DNA of 64,000 bases. Origin: Schistosoma haematobium (Eukaryota; Platyhelminthes; Trematoda; Strigeidida; Schistosomatidae). How positions within the stretch are numbered: position 1 is the stretch's first letter; each line of letters begins with the position of its first letter. Both the position numbers and the translations under genes were made by a program. This document shows positions 30,101 through 43,760 of this stretch, piece by piece. Where the stretch lies: assembly GCF_000699445.3 (NCBI RefSeq), contig NC_067201.1, forward strand, positions 17,973,501-18,037,500, written 5' to 3'. Below the pieces are notes generated by a model. The model was not told the origin of the DNA. It made no database searches and worked only from the letters and a program-made list of their open reading frames with translations.

Positions 30101-33100
30101 AATTCCCATCAAGGCTCTCGAATAAACAGTTGTGTATTCTTATTACTGATAATTCAGCTACAGTTATTACGGATTGTACATAATTGTGGAATATTACTTA
30201 AGAAAAAAATCTTACCAACATTTGTTCGGTTAATAATAATTTCTTTATTCTGTGTAAATCTTGATAAAGGTCGTTGTGAGGATTTTTGTATTGCAGGATT
30301 TGACTCAACAGATAAACTACCATTATTTTTATCGTTATCCAATTCATAACGATGTAGTACTTTAGAACGATTGGAACTAGGAGATAATCTTGTCGGAATA
30401 CGATAATGACGACCACCTGTAGTAGCATAACTTTCATCGGGAGAATTGATGAGAGATCGACTTGATGTTGACTTATATTCATGTACGTTGATGTAAATAT
30501 GAAAGTGTAATGAATTACGGAAATCAAGAAAATATACGAAAATTGCAGTCAACATTTAATAAATACTCATTGAATGATTTTTGTATCAACTTAAATTAAT
30601 AGTTAAACACAACTAATTGATCGCTAATTTGTATCTACTCAGTGTCAATGTTGAGTTTGAAGTGCTTGTCAAATTCAATTGACCATGTTGATATGAAATC
30701 ACTGGTTTAAGTGATTAAACGTTATTGAACTAGGTTTGACTTTCCCAGTAAAAGAAACATGCACCGACAAATCAGCCAAGAATAAAACATAAGATATTCA
30801 GGTTTTACAGTGATCATAGTTGCTTATAATACTGAATTTTAACCCGATGTCTCACACTTTTGAACTCCGTTAATTTTAAAGTATAGTACAACTATTGGTC
30901 GATTAGATTGATGATGACTGTCTTACAACAGACATGGTTGAATTCCACCCAGTCACGACTGCGCACTAAACTCTTAAATTAAGATGATCAAACAATTGCT
31001 CTTTATTGTCCCATAGTTTCCAATGTTTTGAACCCTCATCCAATTCTACGGAGTAGGCCACCTTCGCACTCTCTGTTAGAATACTCAAAGACAGTTCATT
31101 TCTTAGTGATTTAGGGTTGCATTAAACAATATTAAAATGAAACCATTGGACTGATAATGATAGTAATGAAAAATAATACTTATCAATCTACACCTCAAAA
31201 CAATATTTTGACAATTTAGATAGACTAAGTTAGGATAGACTTAATGCTTAAAGATATTATTATTGTATACACATAAACTCAGTCTCCAGATTGAGAAATG
31301 TAATCGCTCACTAGAAGTATATGAGAAACTGCTTTAAGTTCTATTAAGTTGTAACATCAAAGGTGGTAGTTGAAAATAGTCAACAAGAAACCCTGGTTGA
31401 CATAGGTTTCGTGCTACTTGGTACACAACATGAAGGTGTACCTGTTATCTCGAAGGAACTGATGCTACTTGGCGAATCAGATCCTGTGTCATTCAGCTTC
31501 GCAGTAAGAGACTTTACATAGTGCACGCGATTTCGAGTCATCTAGACTAGTGACCCCACTGCAATTTGATTAGTAGAATTCTATCTACTCTAAGAGGACC
31601 TGAAATGCATGAAATTGGTTACTACTCAGTGATCGATTAACTGTAAGTCTGTAACATCTAATACAAACTAAAAGAAAAGTAGTTTAATGGTCGATGCACC
31701 AGATCTATAATTGTCAGGTCTCAGAATCGAATTTCATTTCACGTGCTACAGTGTTATTAGTATCATTAGTCTCCTTATATACGAATATTGTGGTTTATAA
31801 GTGAGTAAATGAACTTGCATATATTAAATGAGCTTATTTATGCAAACTGATTGCATTACGGTATGAAACAGGACAGTTGAAAATGAATGATAAAATGCAG
31901 AACATTACTTTATTGAAACTAGAAATATGAGTCAATAGTATGAAAAGTTATATGACCTTGAGTTCGACAGTAATGATATTTTCATAGGTGTGTACTATTA
32001 AGCGAATTTCAGAGCAGTAGGATACACATACTGTGTAAACGGCACATGGATTTTGGAAGGATTCGAAATGTTTCACATATGAATACAACTACAGCATACC
32101 ACACAGATCCAAAACAAGTGCTTATCATATGACTAAGAGATCTACTGTCCGATTACACGAGCCATCACGTAGCCTGTCTTGTATTCAGTGAGTCTCAACT
32201 GGATATATCTATAGGGTGAAAAATAAAACTTTAAACTGTTATTTCTCTTCAGTACAATACAACCACTAGAGATGTGACTTGAAATATAAACCTATAAATA
32301 TCTGTTTTTGCTTTCACTCACGAGTACAAACCTCAAAAATGACATAAAAGTTGGTTTAGGCTAGTTGGATCATTCAAAATACTTGAACAATATTGAGTAA
32401 CAAACACTAGAATCATCTAGAACATTTTTCCTAACAAAGGTTTAATTTATTTTATTTGAACATTGTAAACAACATTGAGAGTATAAAATTACGTAAAACA
32501 AAATCCAATAATATTACCGGTGATTGGTGTTGAATACTCAGAACATTATTACTTATAACGCTGCTAGAGATGCTCTCATCAACACTAAAAGAAGGTGAAT
32601 GAATTACGGACATTGATGATGGAATATGATCCAACTTCATCTTTTGATTACTTATGAATGTGTAACTAGAACCAGTTCCGTATGTTTGCGAAGAACGGAC
32701 TGCTGGAACATAGAGTCGGCCACTATTTTTCATTGCAGCAACAGTTAATATTGATGCAGATGTAGCAAGACCAGGAGAATAACCTGATGAATTTGAAACT
32801 ATGGGCGATACACTGGCAGAGCTTAAAGTAATTGGATTGACTGACAGAGTTTTAGGTAAATAGGTCGGAGAAAATCGAGCACGCTAAAATGTGAATACAT
32901 AGCAAGGAAGATGGCGACCGGTAAAAAAGCGGTTAGACCAAGGAGAAAATGATTATAAGATGGAGAATAAACTGACATACTCAGCAACCTACATGTCAAT
33001 CAAGCAATTAAATAAGCAATCAAAAATTGCGTTCGTTAAAAAATGAACAGTTTAATTGTATTTTACATCAAACACTAAACTATATTATCATTTCACTTGG

Positions 33101-36100
33101 ATTTTAACCATATTTCAAGCTTTTAAAGCAGTTGAGAAAAACTTTTAATTGAATTCCAAAGAATAAATGCATCGATATCTCGGCTACTTTTCAGTTTATT
33201 TGAGTAAAATAATTATAACTAAATATGGATAGTGTATTGGAATTAGTTGATGGGCGAATGGCTGTATACAAATAGTCAATCACACTATACATTTAACAGA
33301 AATCAGAAAACAGGTCACCAGTTGTTACAAAACTGATGGCAATTTGTTATAATGACCTCATTAAATATAAAACAAGGACTCAAGTGACTGAAGAATATAA
33401 CTATTAAACATTAGGAGGTAGGTTAAAGTTGTGTTCTATCTTCGTTTTGAATAGCTGAATAGTATTAATTATCTGGTTTAAAAGATGAATATATGCCATT
33501 TTACTAGGAGCATGAGCTACATTTTAAATTATTTTAAACATTCATTGAATTAAAAAATAACTATATGGTAGACAAGACAGTAATATTACTATATTTTATC
33601 ACTAAATAGTTATCCATCGTGAACAACATTTAGATTAGCATTGAATAGTATCAATTATAAGTAATTTAATACTAAGCATATAATGTAAGCTTTTACACAG
33701 ATGAAAAGGATTTCGTTTAAATTGAAAACGCTAGATGAAACAGCCATGATGCATACCTGTTAGAATGGTATTAAAAAAGGATTTCGATGAATAAAGACTA
33801 TAAAGTATGAGAAAATATACTGTTACATGAAATAAAGGACGTGAAAGAAGGTCTAAAAACAAAGGAAAAAATGACGTAACTCTCAATAGACACGTGGTAA
33901 CTTCGTTGATTACCTTAATGTGTTATTTTGAAGATGAAAGATATCTTGAAACATTGGTAGGTAAATCATATTTTTTGAATGTGGTTATCAGTAGAATCTA
34001 GAACACAGGTTTCATTTTATTTTGAAACTCGTCAGCTGAATGTACCTACATCTCCATGTTAGTGCTCACACAGCCAATATTAAGGCACCCACTCGAGATA
34101 CGCAAATGGCAACAGAGATCAATAAAAACTTATTCCTGAATATCAACAACGTTAAAACACAAGCCCTTAAGAACAAATTGATGGATAGAAATTAAAGGTT
34201 AAAGTGAAGAGCCGCAATGGAAATTTGTATAATCAGCATTGCTAAAAGAAAAGTAGTTGCAGCTTATTCTATAATTATCAACAACTCCCAGTCCATATCT
34301 ATATGCTCGACTTTGATACACACGTTTCTGTACGACAGCTGGTTTTATTATCGAGCAGCTCCAATTGAAATGCAGCTAGACGAGTTTGGACCATTGATTA
34401 ACCAGTTAAAAGTTGAGTGCCACTGACTAGAGAATGTAACCAATAAACATGTCATATTATCACTTTTAGTGCATTGTTTCTCAGATCACCAACACGTGAC
34501 TAACACTTTCTTGAGATACTATTGTCGGTTTAGCTTAAAAAGTGTGAATTGTTATAAACTGTCTCGGCGTAAGTTAGAATCATTAGGATTATAAATAGAA
34601 CTTATTATTTAGGCATTAATATTTCAAGTAGAAACATAATAAGGTTCACAGCTAAGAATTGTTGTTAGTACTGACTAACAGTTAATAATAATGCTAAAAC
34701 TTTCATTAAGTTTTTAATAAAACCGACCAATAGAATTCAGAAAAAAGTATCAACGCAACAGTCAACCAGAAACCAAAAGAAAATAATCATTACGAAATAA
34801 TTTGTGCCATAGATTGAAATCAATCGAAGAACTTACAACTCAGAGGTCTGGTGTCAGTGACTAAGCTGGATATGTGTACATTTGAGTTCCCAATCAGTAC
34901 CCTAAAGGTCCTAAGTTTGATTATTGATTTGGTTACGGACTCAAACTACTGATGAGTCTCAACATGGGACGAAATAGATGTCTGGTGGTCCTTGATGTTC
35001 AATGGGTCTCCAGCTTAAGTTAGTTTGTGACGAAGAACATCTTTATGATCGACCAACTAAACAATATTTCTTTATGGCTAAGATATTCTTCATAAAACTG
35101 AAAATCATGATATTTAGTAAATAACAATTGTCGAGTTAGGCTTAAGGGTAAATTTGAATCTCTAGAGTGATGGATGACAGAGATACTAGCTAATAATATT
35201 GAATATTATATATAATGTATGTATTTCAATCAAATAACAATGGATTATATGAAAATAAGGTTGGTTGGTACCATTATGATTCAGACATTTTATGGTTCCA
35301 AGCCAAACCAGAATCTATTTGAGCATTTTATATTATTCGGTACAAAGTAGGTTGAAAGAAGGCTAAATGAACAACACATAAGACCAATCATAAATATATT
35401 CGGTGAGACTCTAGTTTATGGACGACCTTTGAACGAATCTTAAGCGACCTTGAGAAATATCAGCCAATTAGCAAACAGTCAGTACAGAGTAAAAATAATG
35501 TTATACAAAACCAAGGAAATAAAATGGATACATTTCTTATACATGGTTCGAAAACTTGTCAAGGTTAGAAACAGGTTCAGAGGTTCTAAAATCGTGATGA
35601 ATGCAGTAGAGGAGATCATCCATACGGCTACACAATAGTCGGCCTCTGGAGCCATGACAAAGTCTCTAATACTCTTTCAACCTCAACCACATAGCTTCAA
35701 TCTTGTTTATGTGCACTCCGGTTGTTGAGTGCACAAAATACTACTTGTGGATAACGACATGATGCATGTAGCCAAGCCTATGTAAGAGTCTGTATGCTCT
35801 CCAAACATCCGTATAAATTGTAGTACCTGGCTGCAGCCAGTGTTACTGGTGCCTTTATTACCCAGATCACAATAATTGTCGCAACTTGCCTTAGTTAGGA
35901 ATTATATATAGGATTTTCATCACGAACTGACATCAGCTATCATGACAGAAATTTATTTAGCCAAATAGATGAAAGGCTTTCGCGTTAAAATCCGAGATCT
36001 ATTATCTTATACCTGATTGATTCGTCCACAAATTATAGTCCCGCCGTTTTATTTGTTATAGCCGCTCAATTATCACGTTTTGTACAAAATTCGCTGTAAA

Positions 36101-39100
36101 CCGATCGTACGTTGGCATTAAGCACTGAAGTTGGCGCCGTAACCTTGAAATCTCTAAAACGCCTCTGATTGGCTCGTCCATAAATTAGAGTCTCGCCATA
36201 TATTCTTGTGATATCCAAATGAGTTAAAAATTGTGTTTCTGACGTTACGTGACTTAATGTAAGTTATGTAACGTCAGAAACACAATTCTTAACTCACTGA
36301 GATGTCATAAGAATATATTTGTTATGAACTTTCTACCCAATTGAGCATTGGCTTGATTTGTTTGAAACGAATGAGGCCAGTTTATAAAGCCATTGACTGA
36401 TGGTTTGATATGGAGGTTGTTGAATTTCATCGAGATCATGAATTGATTAATTTTAAACCACTATTGAGACCTGGAAGCACTGGACGGTCGTTCCATCCTA
36501 TTATGGGACTCCTCAACTTTGCGTGTATAGCTCTAAACAACAGTGTGGGCATATACTAGTGGTGACACTCAGATTTCTAAGACGAAATAGATCGAGTTGG
36601 TTTCGTACCTGGAGCTTCACAGTTGAAAGTTAACTTTTTTTACCACTAATCACATCCCCGATTAACGCAAATAAAAAGAACTATTATCAATGATGATCTA
36701 ATTCAGATAGCAATTGTTTGCTTTAACCATCAAGAAGAGAACATATATAGCTAATTATGGACTTGATAGTAAATCTTTACTACATCTGGACAATTGAATA
36801 TAGGATATTGCACAAATACAAGATAATAGTCTATATAAGATCATAATCACCTGTTTTCAGAAAGCATACTTAAAAAATCTAAGTCCCAACGAAACCCACC
36901 ACAAAAAACTTTTATCCTGAATGTTGTTTCTTTTTTTCAAGCCTACAATGAACAGTTGGTTCGTTACCTTAAATATTTCTTGTAATTGGTTCCCTTTATG
37001 AATTTAAATAGAGCAAGAACAAACATTGATGCAGAATAGTATGACGAGAAACCTCGAAATAATATGAATTCATACTATTCTGCATCAATGTTTGTTCTTG
37101 CTCTATTTAAATATTTCTTTTATACACTTATAACTTACAGTTATGTGTTTCAACAAACAACATTAAGAGTTTAATACTCATTTTCAAAATAATACAGCGG
37201 AAAGTAAACTATAATCGCCTTGTTAAACGAAATCCAAAGAGGAAATTGTGAAGTCAGGTTGAAAAGTAGGAAAAAAAGAATGGATTATTAATAATGTTTC
37301 TTATCCACTTACTAATTTCCCATTGAAACTGGGTTGATCTATTAATTGTGGTTTTATATATGAAGGACTTTCTGTGTGGGATTTAAGGGTTCCAGTTTTT
37401 GTTCTCGGCATTAATGTTCCATTACGATTGCGCCAAATTGGATCCGAATTGAACTGACCAAGTCGTTTGGGTAACATATCGGAAGCTACTCATTAACGAA
37501 TAATAAAATTTAGGGGAAAAAGATTATACTTCCAAAGCTAATTTCAGAAGAAAAATGTTTGCTTATGATCGAGATGATGACTCTTAATAGAATCTTTAAA
37601 ACTATTCAGTCAGTTAAAATTTGTACAGCGGTATGCGAATTTGTATAGTAGTTTTTTTATCTGTATTTATGATGCAATAACTTTACAGTGAAAATAAATT
37701 ATACTTTTTAATGTAACACATAGTTACATCAATAAAAATTGTATTCAGAAGTTAACTAACATTGAAGTAACGTAAAATAAAAGACTTGATAACTTTTGAA
37801 AATCAAAATGATCAAAATTGTAAGTGTGAGAAATGTTTACAAATATCACAAATTGAAATGAAGTAAATTTCCCTAATACTTATGGCAAAGTTATCACTTG
37901 TCAATTCTTTATTTATATTGACAATTTTGTAAATGAAAACAATGTCTGAAATAAACAGAACAATCTAAGCATAACAGCACTCTTACAGCTATTAACTGGG
38001 TAATTTACCAACTAGAAAGTGGTTAACATCTATGTAAGACTTTAAATTTACCTGAGAAACAATTGAATTTTCATGAATGGTGTCACAATATGCGTCAATC
38101 ATATATCTACAACATTCTGCCTAATTTGTTGATTGTTTTTACTTTAGAGATTATCAGTCTTTTCCTGTTATATCAAAAGTTACAATAAAGAGACAATGTG
38201 TCCATATAAATTACATGATAGGTATTTCATGTAAGAATTTAAAAATAACAGGTTGCTTTTGATATCATACCTAAGTATTGAACTTCCAATCAACTAATAT
38301 TTTCAGTATAGGGGTTGTGGAGATTATTAAGTTTTTGATTGAGATCATGAACCGATTGATGTAAGACCACCATTGAAAACCTGGAAGCACTGGACGGCCA
38401 TTTCGTCCTATTGTGGGACTCCTTAACAGTACGCATCAACGATTCCGAGGGTGGGAATCGAACCCAGAGCCTACAGTCTCGCGCGCGAACGCTTGACCTA
38501 CTGGACCACTGAGCCGGCATCGAAAGGTGTTAATGTCTAACCTCAACCAATCCACAAAATTGCTCGACCATCTTCCATTGTACTGAGGTAGATACCTGTT
38601 TTTACCCGACACGGATAAGCTCCACTGGTCACGGACTTCTCAATAGAACTCCGAGAATCCCCTCACGAAGCTAGTCACTAGAAAGCACACAGTAATTATC
38701 AGTATAGGGGTTGTGGAGAATATTAAGTTTTTTGATTGAGATCATGAACCGATTTTAATTGGTATTTTAGTGTTAAATCATATATGAATTGCCAGTTGAT
38801 AATAGTAGTTAAAAATAAAACGAATATGTACATTGTGTACAAATCTATTGGTTTATGTCACAAAGTGATATTAACTGAGGAAACAGAGAAAATGAATGTT
38901 TATTTTTCCATAGTAGTCATTTGTCGATTAACATAGTATGTATGTAGGTTGAACATTATTAATTGTATTTTTTGATAATACGAAAAACTTTTAGCACCAT
39001 CTAGAAAGGATACACGACTACAATTAATTGCCTCTGAGCAGTAGTGGTAGTAAGCAATATCATATTGTTTAGTCCGCGGTCTAAACTAAATTTTATTAGT

Positions 39101-42100
39101 CACTTTTTCAACAAGCTCAAAAATCTTAGTGACTTGACAACACAGTGGTTTTAGACGAGTGTAGGAGTTTGCTAGAAGTTTCCCAGCGCATATTTTTTGA
39201 GGATTATAGGAACCGTTAGTAAGAAGAATTACCAATTTGTGGAGAACTTTATCTCCTCCAATGATTTGAATTCACATCATCCAGCGAGAAGTTACCATCT
39301 AACCACTCAGAAATGTATGATTTAAAATTAAAATAAACTATCAACATCTAGGAATTTTTAGCATTAGCCGTATGTCACATCATAATAAAAATATCGTTCA
39401 CGCTCCCATTTAGTATCGTTCTGATAAACGCATGTCAAATAATTAAAAAACCTTTCAAATCAAAACTTTAGAAAATGATTTCCGCACTTCATCACAGCCA
39501 TTAGATGATTTTCGTTAAATAATTAGAAAAAAACGAACGATTAACAGAAACTCTAGTAAAGACTGGAAGTTTACTTTATACATATTTGGGCCTGCTAAGA
39601 AATATTAATCTATTTACTTCTGGTTAAAAAAGAGTACAGAACTGTTAGCGTCCAGTGCGAAAACGAAAACGTGTAATTTATTACTAGATTGAGAAGAAAT
39701 GCTAAAACAGAAATTGACATTCTAAGATGTTAATGTTCTCGAGTTTAAACGAATATTAATTCTGATTAAATGGCCTAAACAATCCCACTAAACAGTTAAT
39801 TTTGTAGCTATACTGATAAGAGTAAATTACTCCACAATTTCTCCGTTGCAATTTTAGTGTAGTTAAGAATATGTGTAAACAAACGTGTTTTCTAAAAAAA
39901 ATAAGTAATAACTAAAGTCCTAGACATGATTATTACAATCCTATATATATACAACCATCCCTATCACTATCAGCACCACCACTTGAGACTTGATGATATA
40001 GATGAATGAAGTGATTAAACAATCAATATATATTACATACTAAACTAAACAAATTATGTTGAGTTTATCAAATTATTAAGCACATGAATGGTTGTAGTCG
40101 GTGTAAGTGATCTTTTAGTTTTAGTATTCTCACGTCAATACTCAACTTCGCTCCAGCCAGTTTGAATGACAGGAAGAGAGAGGAATGTACGAAGATTGGG
40201 TTGCTATAATAATAAAGATCATTAAAATAAAACGGTTAAAACTTCGATCATTGCAGATTTAAGAAAAAAGAAGAGAAGAAAGTTTCATTCTAAATTATCG
40301 AAAGTAATTGAAAGTAATACGTATACATACAATAATATTGTTTTAGCCAACAGAAATTTCAGTCAGTCATAGACAATATAGGATCCGGAACCAATAATGG
40401 ATAACGATTCATAGTGATAAAAGTTAGGTCGGTAAGAGAAGATAGAAAATTAACATGATAATATATAAAGGAGAGGTAATAGTAGTATTTGTGATGGAAG
40501 CTGTATATGACAGTAGTTCATGAAGGATCTTTTGTGAAGAACTGAACGTCAACTCCTAAACATTGATGTCAATCATGTTGTCAATCATTAAAATTGCGTG
40601 AGATATTTTCTTCACATTCAGATGGTACTTAGAAAAAAACACTTAGAGAATTCAAAAATCAGTTTACTACTGATTTTTTAAAAAAATTATAAACAAAAAA
40701 AGAAAATCATGTGCTTCAAGTAGAAAGAAATAATAGATTCCCATTTTGTTACTGAATCTATTCAGTTCGAAAGTATTGGTACAATACTTATGTGAGAAAG
40801 ATGATCGATGTCTATGACTTTTCCTTAGTGGCAGTGTAGCTATAAAATAACATATATTTGAGTTCAAAATCTTCCGATTTTGTTGAGAGCTCGGTACAAA
40901 ACATGTATGAGAGTTGACAACTTTAATCAAACATAGTCTCACAGAAACAAAACAAATGCAAACAGAATAACTTACTCAGTGGCGGAGGCGTATCTAATTT
41001 ATTCTTATGTAATAACTCTAAACAATCTTTTAGTGAATCAATTACATCATCATCATCGAATAAAAAGTCCTTGACCAATTCATCTTGAAAAAATGATGTC
41101 ATTTGCATCTGATCCATTCGTAATAATCTTTCTAGAATGAAAGTAAACAAATACACATCAGGACAAATAAAACGTGAACTTGTGTAACTCATTTGAAACC
41201 TTATTCTGCAACTAGTTTCGATTATCAGACTGTCTTAATCTCACACTTGTGTTATTTCTGATTGTTGTCAATCACTTACACTATCAATTGTAAGCCCATT
41301 CTATGTGCTTACTGAGTCATCCGTTAATCTTTTCTTTCCCAAACTCTCTGACACACTGATCCTTACAGCACACATAGTATCTTCACGTTAAACTCAAACC
41401 TACCAAAGACTAAATATTACACTTCATCAATATTGCTAAACTAAGAAACTTACTAAACGATTCGAACGAAATGAATTGATGAGTGGTTAGGAGTAACTGG
41501 AAAAAATATGAATCTGATTCCTACTACTATGGTGGCCTAGCCTATAATCGGTTTTAAATCATCAGATTATAGGTTCAAACCAGCTCCATCTGCTTAAGTG
41601 CTGAATCGTACCATTAGTCAGCATACAAAAAATTTCTCGCTGTAATTGGGGTACACAGCCATAAGCCAAGTAAATGTGTTAATTTATTACAAATGAAACA
41701 ATAATCACCGGCTGTTTTATATTTTATTTAAAATAATTCTGGTTTGTTCCTTTCTTAACAGATAAGCAGTTTATAGCTCATATTACTTGGAGTGAGTGTA
41801 CACTGCAGACAACTAGTAGCTTTAATTTCCGAATCTATATTCACATACGCTTTTAAAGTTGACTGGTGGATTTAAATTTATACATCCGAGATTTGGAGAT
41901 GTCGTATGAACAAATGATTAGATTACTCACGTCAATCATTACCAATATTGTCCCAAACCGACTGTGCTGCCGTGAAATGACTATTAACCAATTATTTTTA
42001 ATTTGATTAAGGCTGTAAGAAACAAAGGCGAATCAAAAAATTTGTATTCTTCCCCTTTTACTGCTCTTGGTCTGCAGCGATTTTAAACAAATGAAATGAG

Positions 42101-43720
42101 TTGTATGCAGGACTTAGGTGATTTTTAGTAGGTTTTTGAAGGACAATGCTGGTTTTCACTCGTGTACTTCAATACTATATGAAAATATCACAGAACTACT
42201 ACCATTACTGCTGCCAAGTAATAATATCAACAATGAAGACTAATACAATAACTTAAAAGTGAATCCTTACAAATCAATCAAACAGTTGTTTAGATTTATT
42301 CTCTGATTACTTTATTAGGATTGATGATCAAGGGATTTATTCTTGATAAAAAGTTGAACGAAGTCAATAATATTCTCATTTTACTGAATCAAAAAGAAGT
42401 ATGAACCAAATATACAAAACACTTCATTAACAGGCGCTGCTTCCTGACAAGCGAGAAGAAAATGAACATCGTTAAGTCTAGATTTAGCCATATTAACAAA
42501 AGTGAACACCATATTATTATGCTAATCAATATTCTCGTCAACTGAACGTTTAAAAAAAGTTCAGAAATATGCGTATATAATCATTTGCACATTTTCAGTT
42601 TTCAACGACCCAATACGTATAAAATACGTTTTTTAATGAAGATAACTTTTAAGTGAGTAAATTTGATATGTAACAATAACAATAAGCCTTTGGTTTCTTC
42701 AAACCAAATCACTTTCCATTGATATTTACGTGGTTCGAGGTCATCTACAGGAAACCTTTCACTGACATCTTGCAGAACTAGGGTTTATGCAACAGGTGGC
42801 TACTATTTGTTAGCTTCTCAGGGAATTCATTACCAAATACCTAAGACGCTATGAGACTGAGTGAAACAGATTGGAAAAATTATTTAATGCTCTAATATTA
42901 CTAACGTTAGAAAGAGTTGATCTAGGAAACCGAAAACAAAGTAGAAATAGTTTCACTAACAAAATGAAAAATAATTTACACATAAAACTCAACCTTCATT
43001 AGTTTCAATAGTGTACATCTATCAAGTTTCGAGGTTTTATTCGTAAATGCTCGCAGAATGAAAATAGTAAAAGCATTCTACTGCTCCCTTATTTCCTATT
43101 ATTGTCTAGCTGATGTGTCAGTTAGGGATGTAAGCCATGAAACATGTTAACATTACAAGTAATGTACTTAATTTGTCAAAAACACAAATGCGTATGATGT
43201 ATTTCAGGTTGACTGATGCCTTATTTACACATTTTATGAGAATTAGAGACTAAGGGTGGAAGAGATCTGGTTTGCATATATAATACCAAACGTGTAATTT
43301 CATTGACAGCACGCTTACAAGTCAAAGCGTGTGCCTTTGTTACTGAATTACTCAGACAGTGACAGAATCACGACAAAAGCCTATACACACAAATCAGTGA
43401 AAAGTAAGCAAGATGACACATTTACCAACTGACATTTTACTAATTGAAAGGTTTTTTATTAACCCAAGTGGAGAGGTGGATTAACTAGTAAGGAATTCAA
43501 ATTTTTACCCGTAGGTGACAAGTCTGAAACATATATCACCTACTACAATTTGCACAACCAAATTGTGTCACTAACAGTCACACATAAATGTATTTTTACT
43601 ATACTTCTCTATATGTTAAAACATGAGAGATGATACATAATAATTACAGAATACATTTCATATTACCACCAATCTATATAATGTCTTTCTAAACGTTAGT
43701 ATAGTAGTCATATGATGCGT

Positions 43721-43760
<40 letters not shown>

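Noticed and set aside
30198..30527. 109-codon minus-strand frame
   Set aside because: It overlaps the phase-consistent TBC exon 30471-30216 in another frame and is a shadow.
35450..35638. 62-codon frame inside the TIR element, considered as a transposase remnant
   Set aside because: No catalytic motif or transposase similarity, and the related copy at 48400 does not keep the frame.
38290..38520. A 76-codon minus-strand frame and a tRNA-like promoter, read as a gene or a functional tRNA
   Set aside because: The frame is the translated SINE. The A and B boxes are present, but no cloverleaf with a paired acceptor stem follows, and the sequence continues into a SINE body found elsewhere in the window.
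43723..43759. Regular tandem repeats considered as a CRISPR-like or satellite array
   Set aside because: A simple (AT)n microsatellite, with no spaced repeats of 20-50 bases anywhere in the window.
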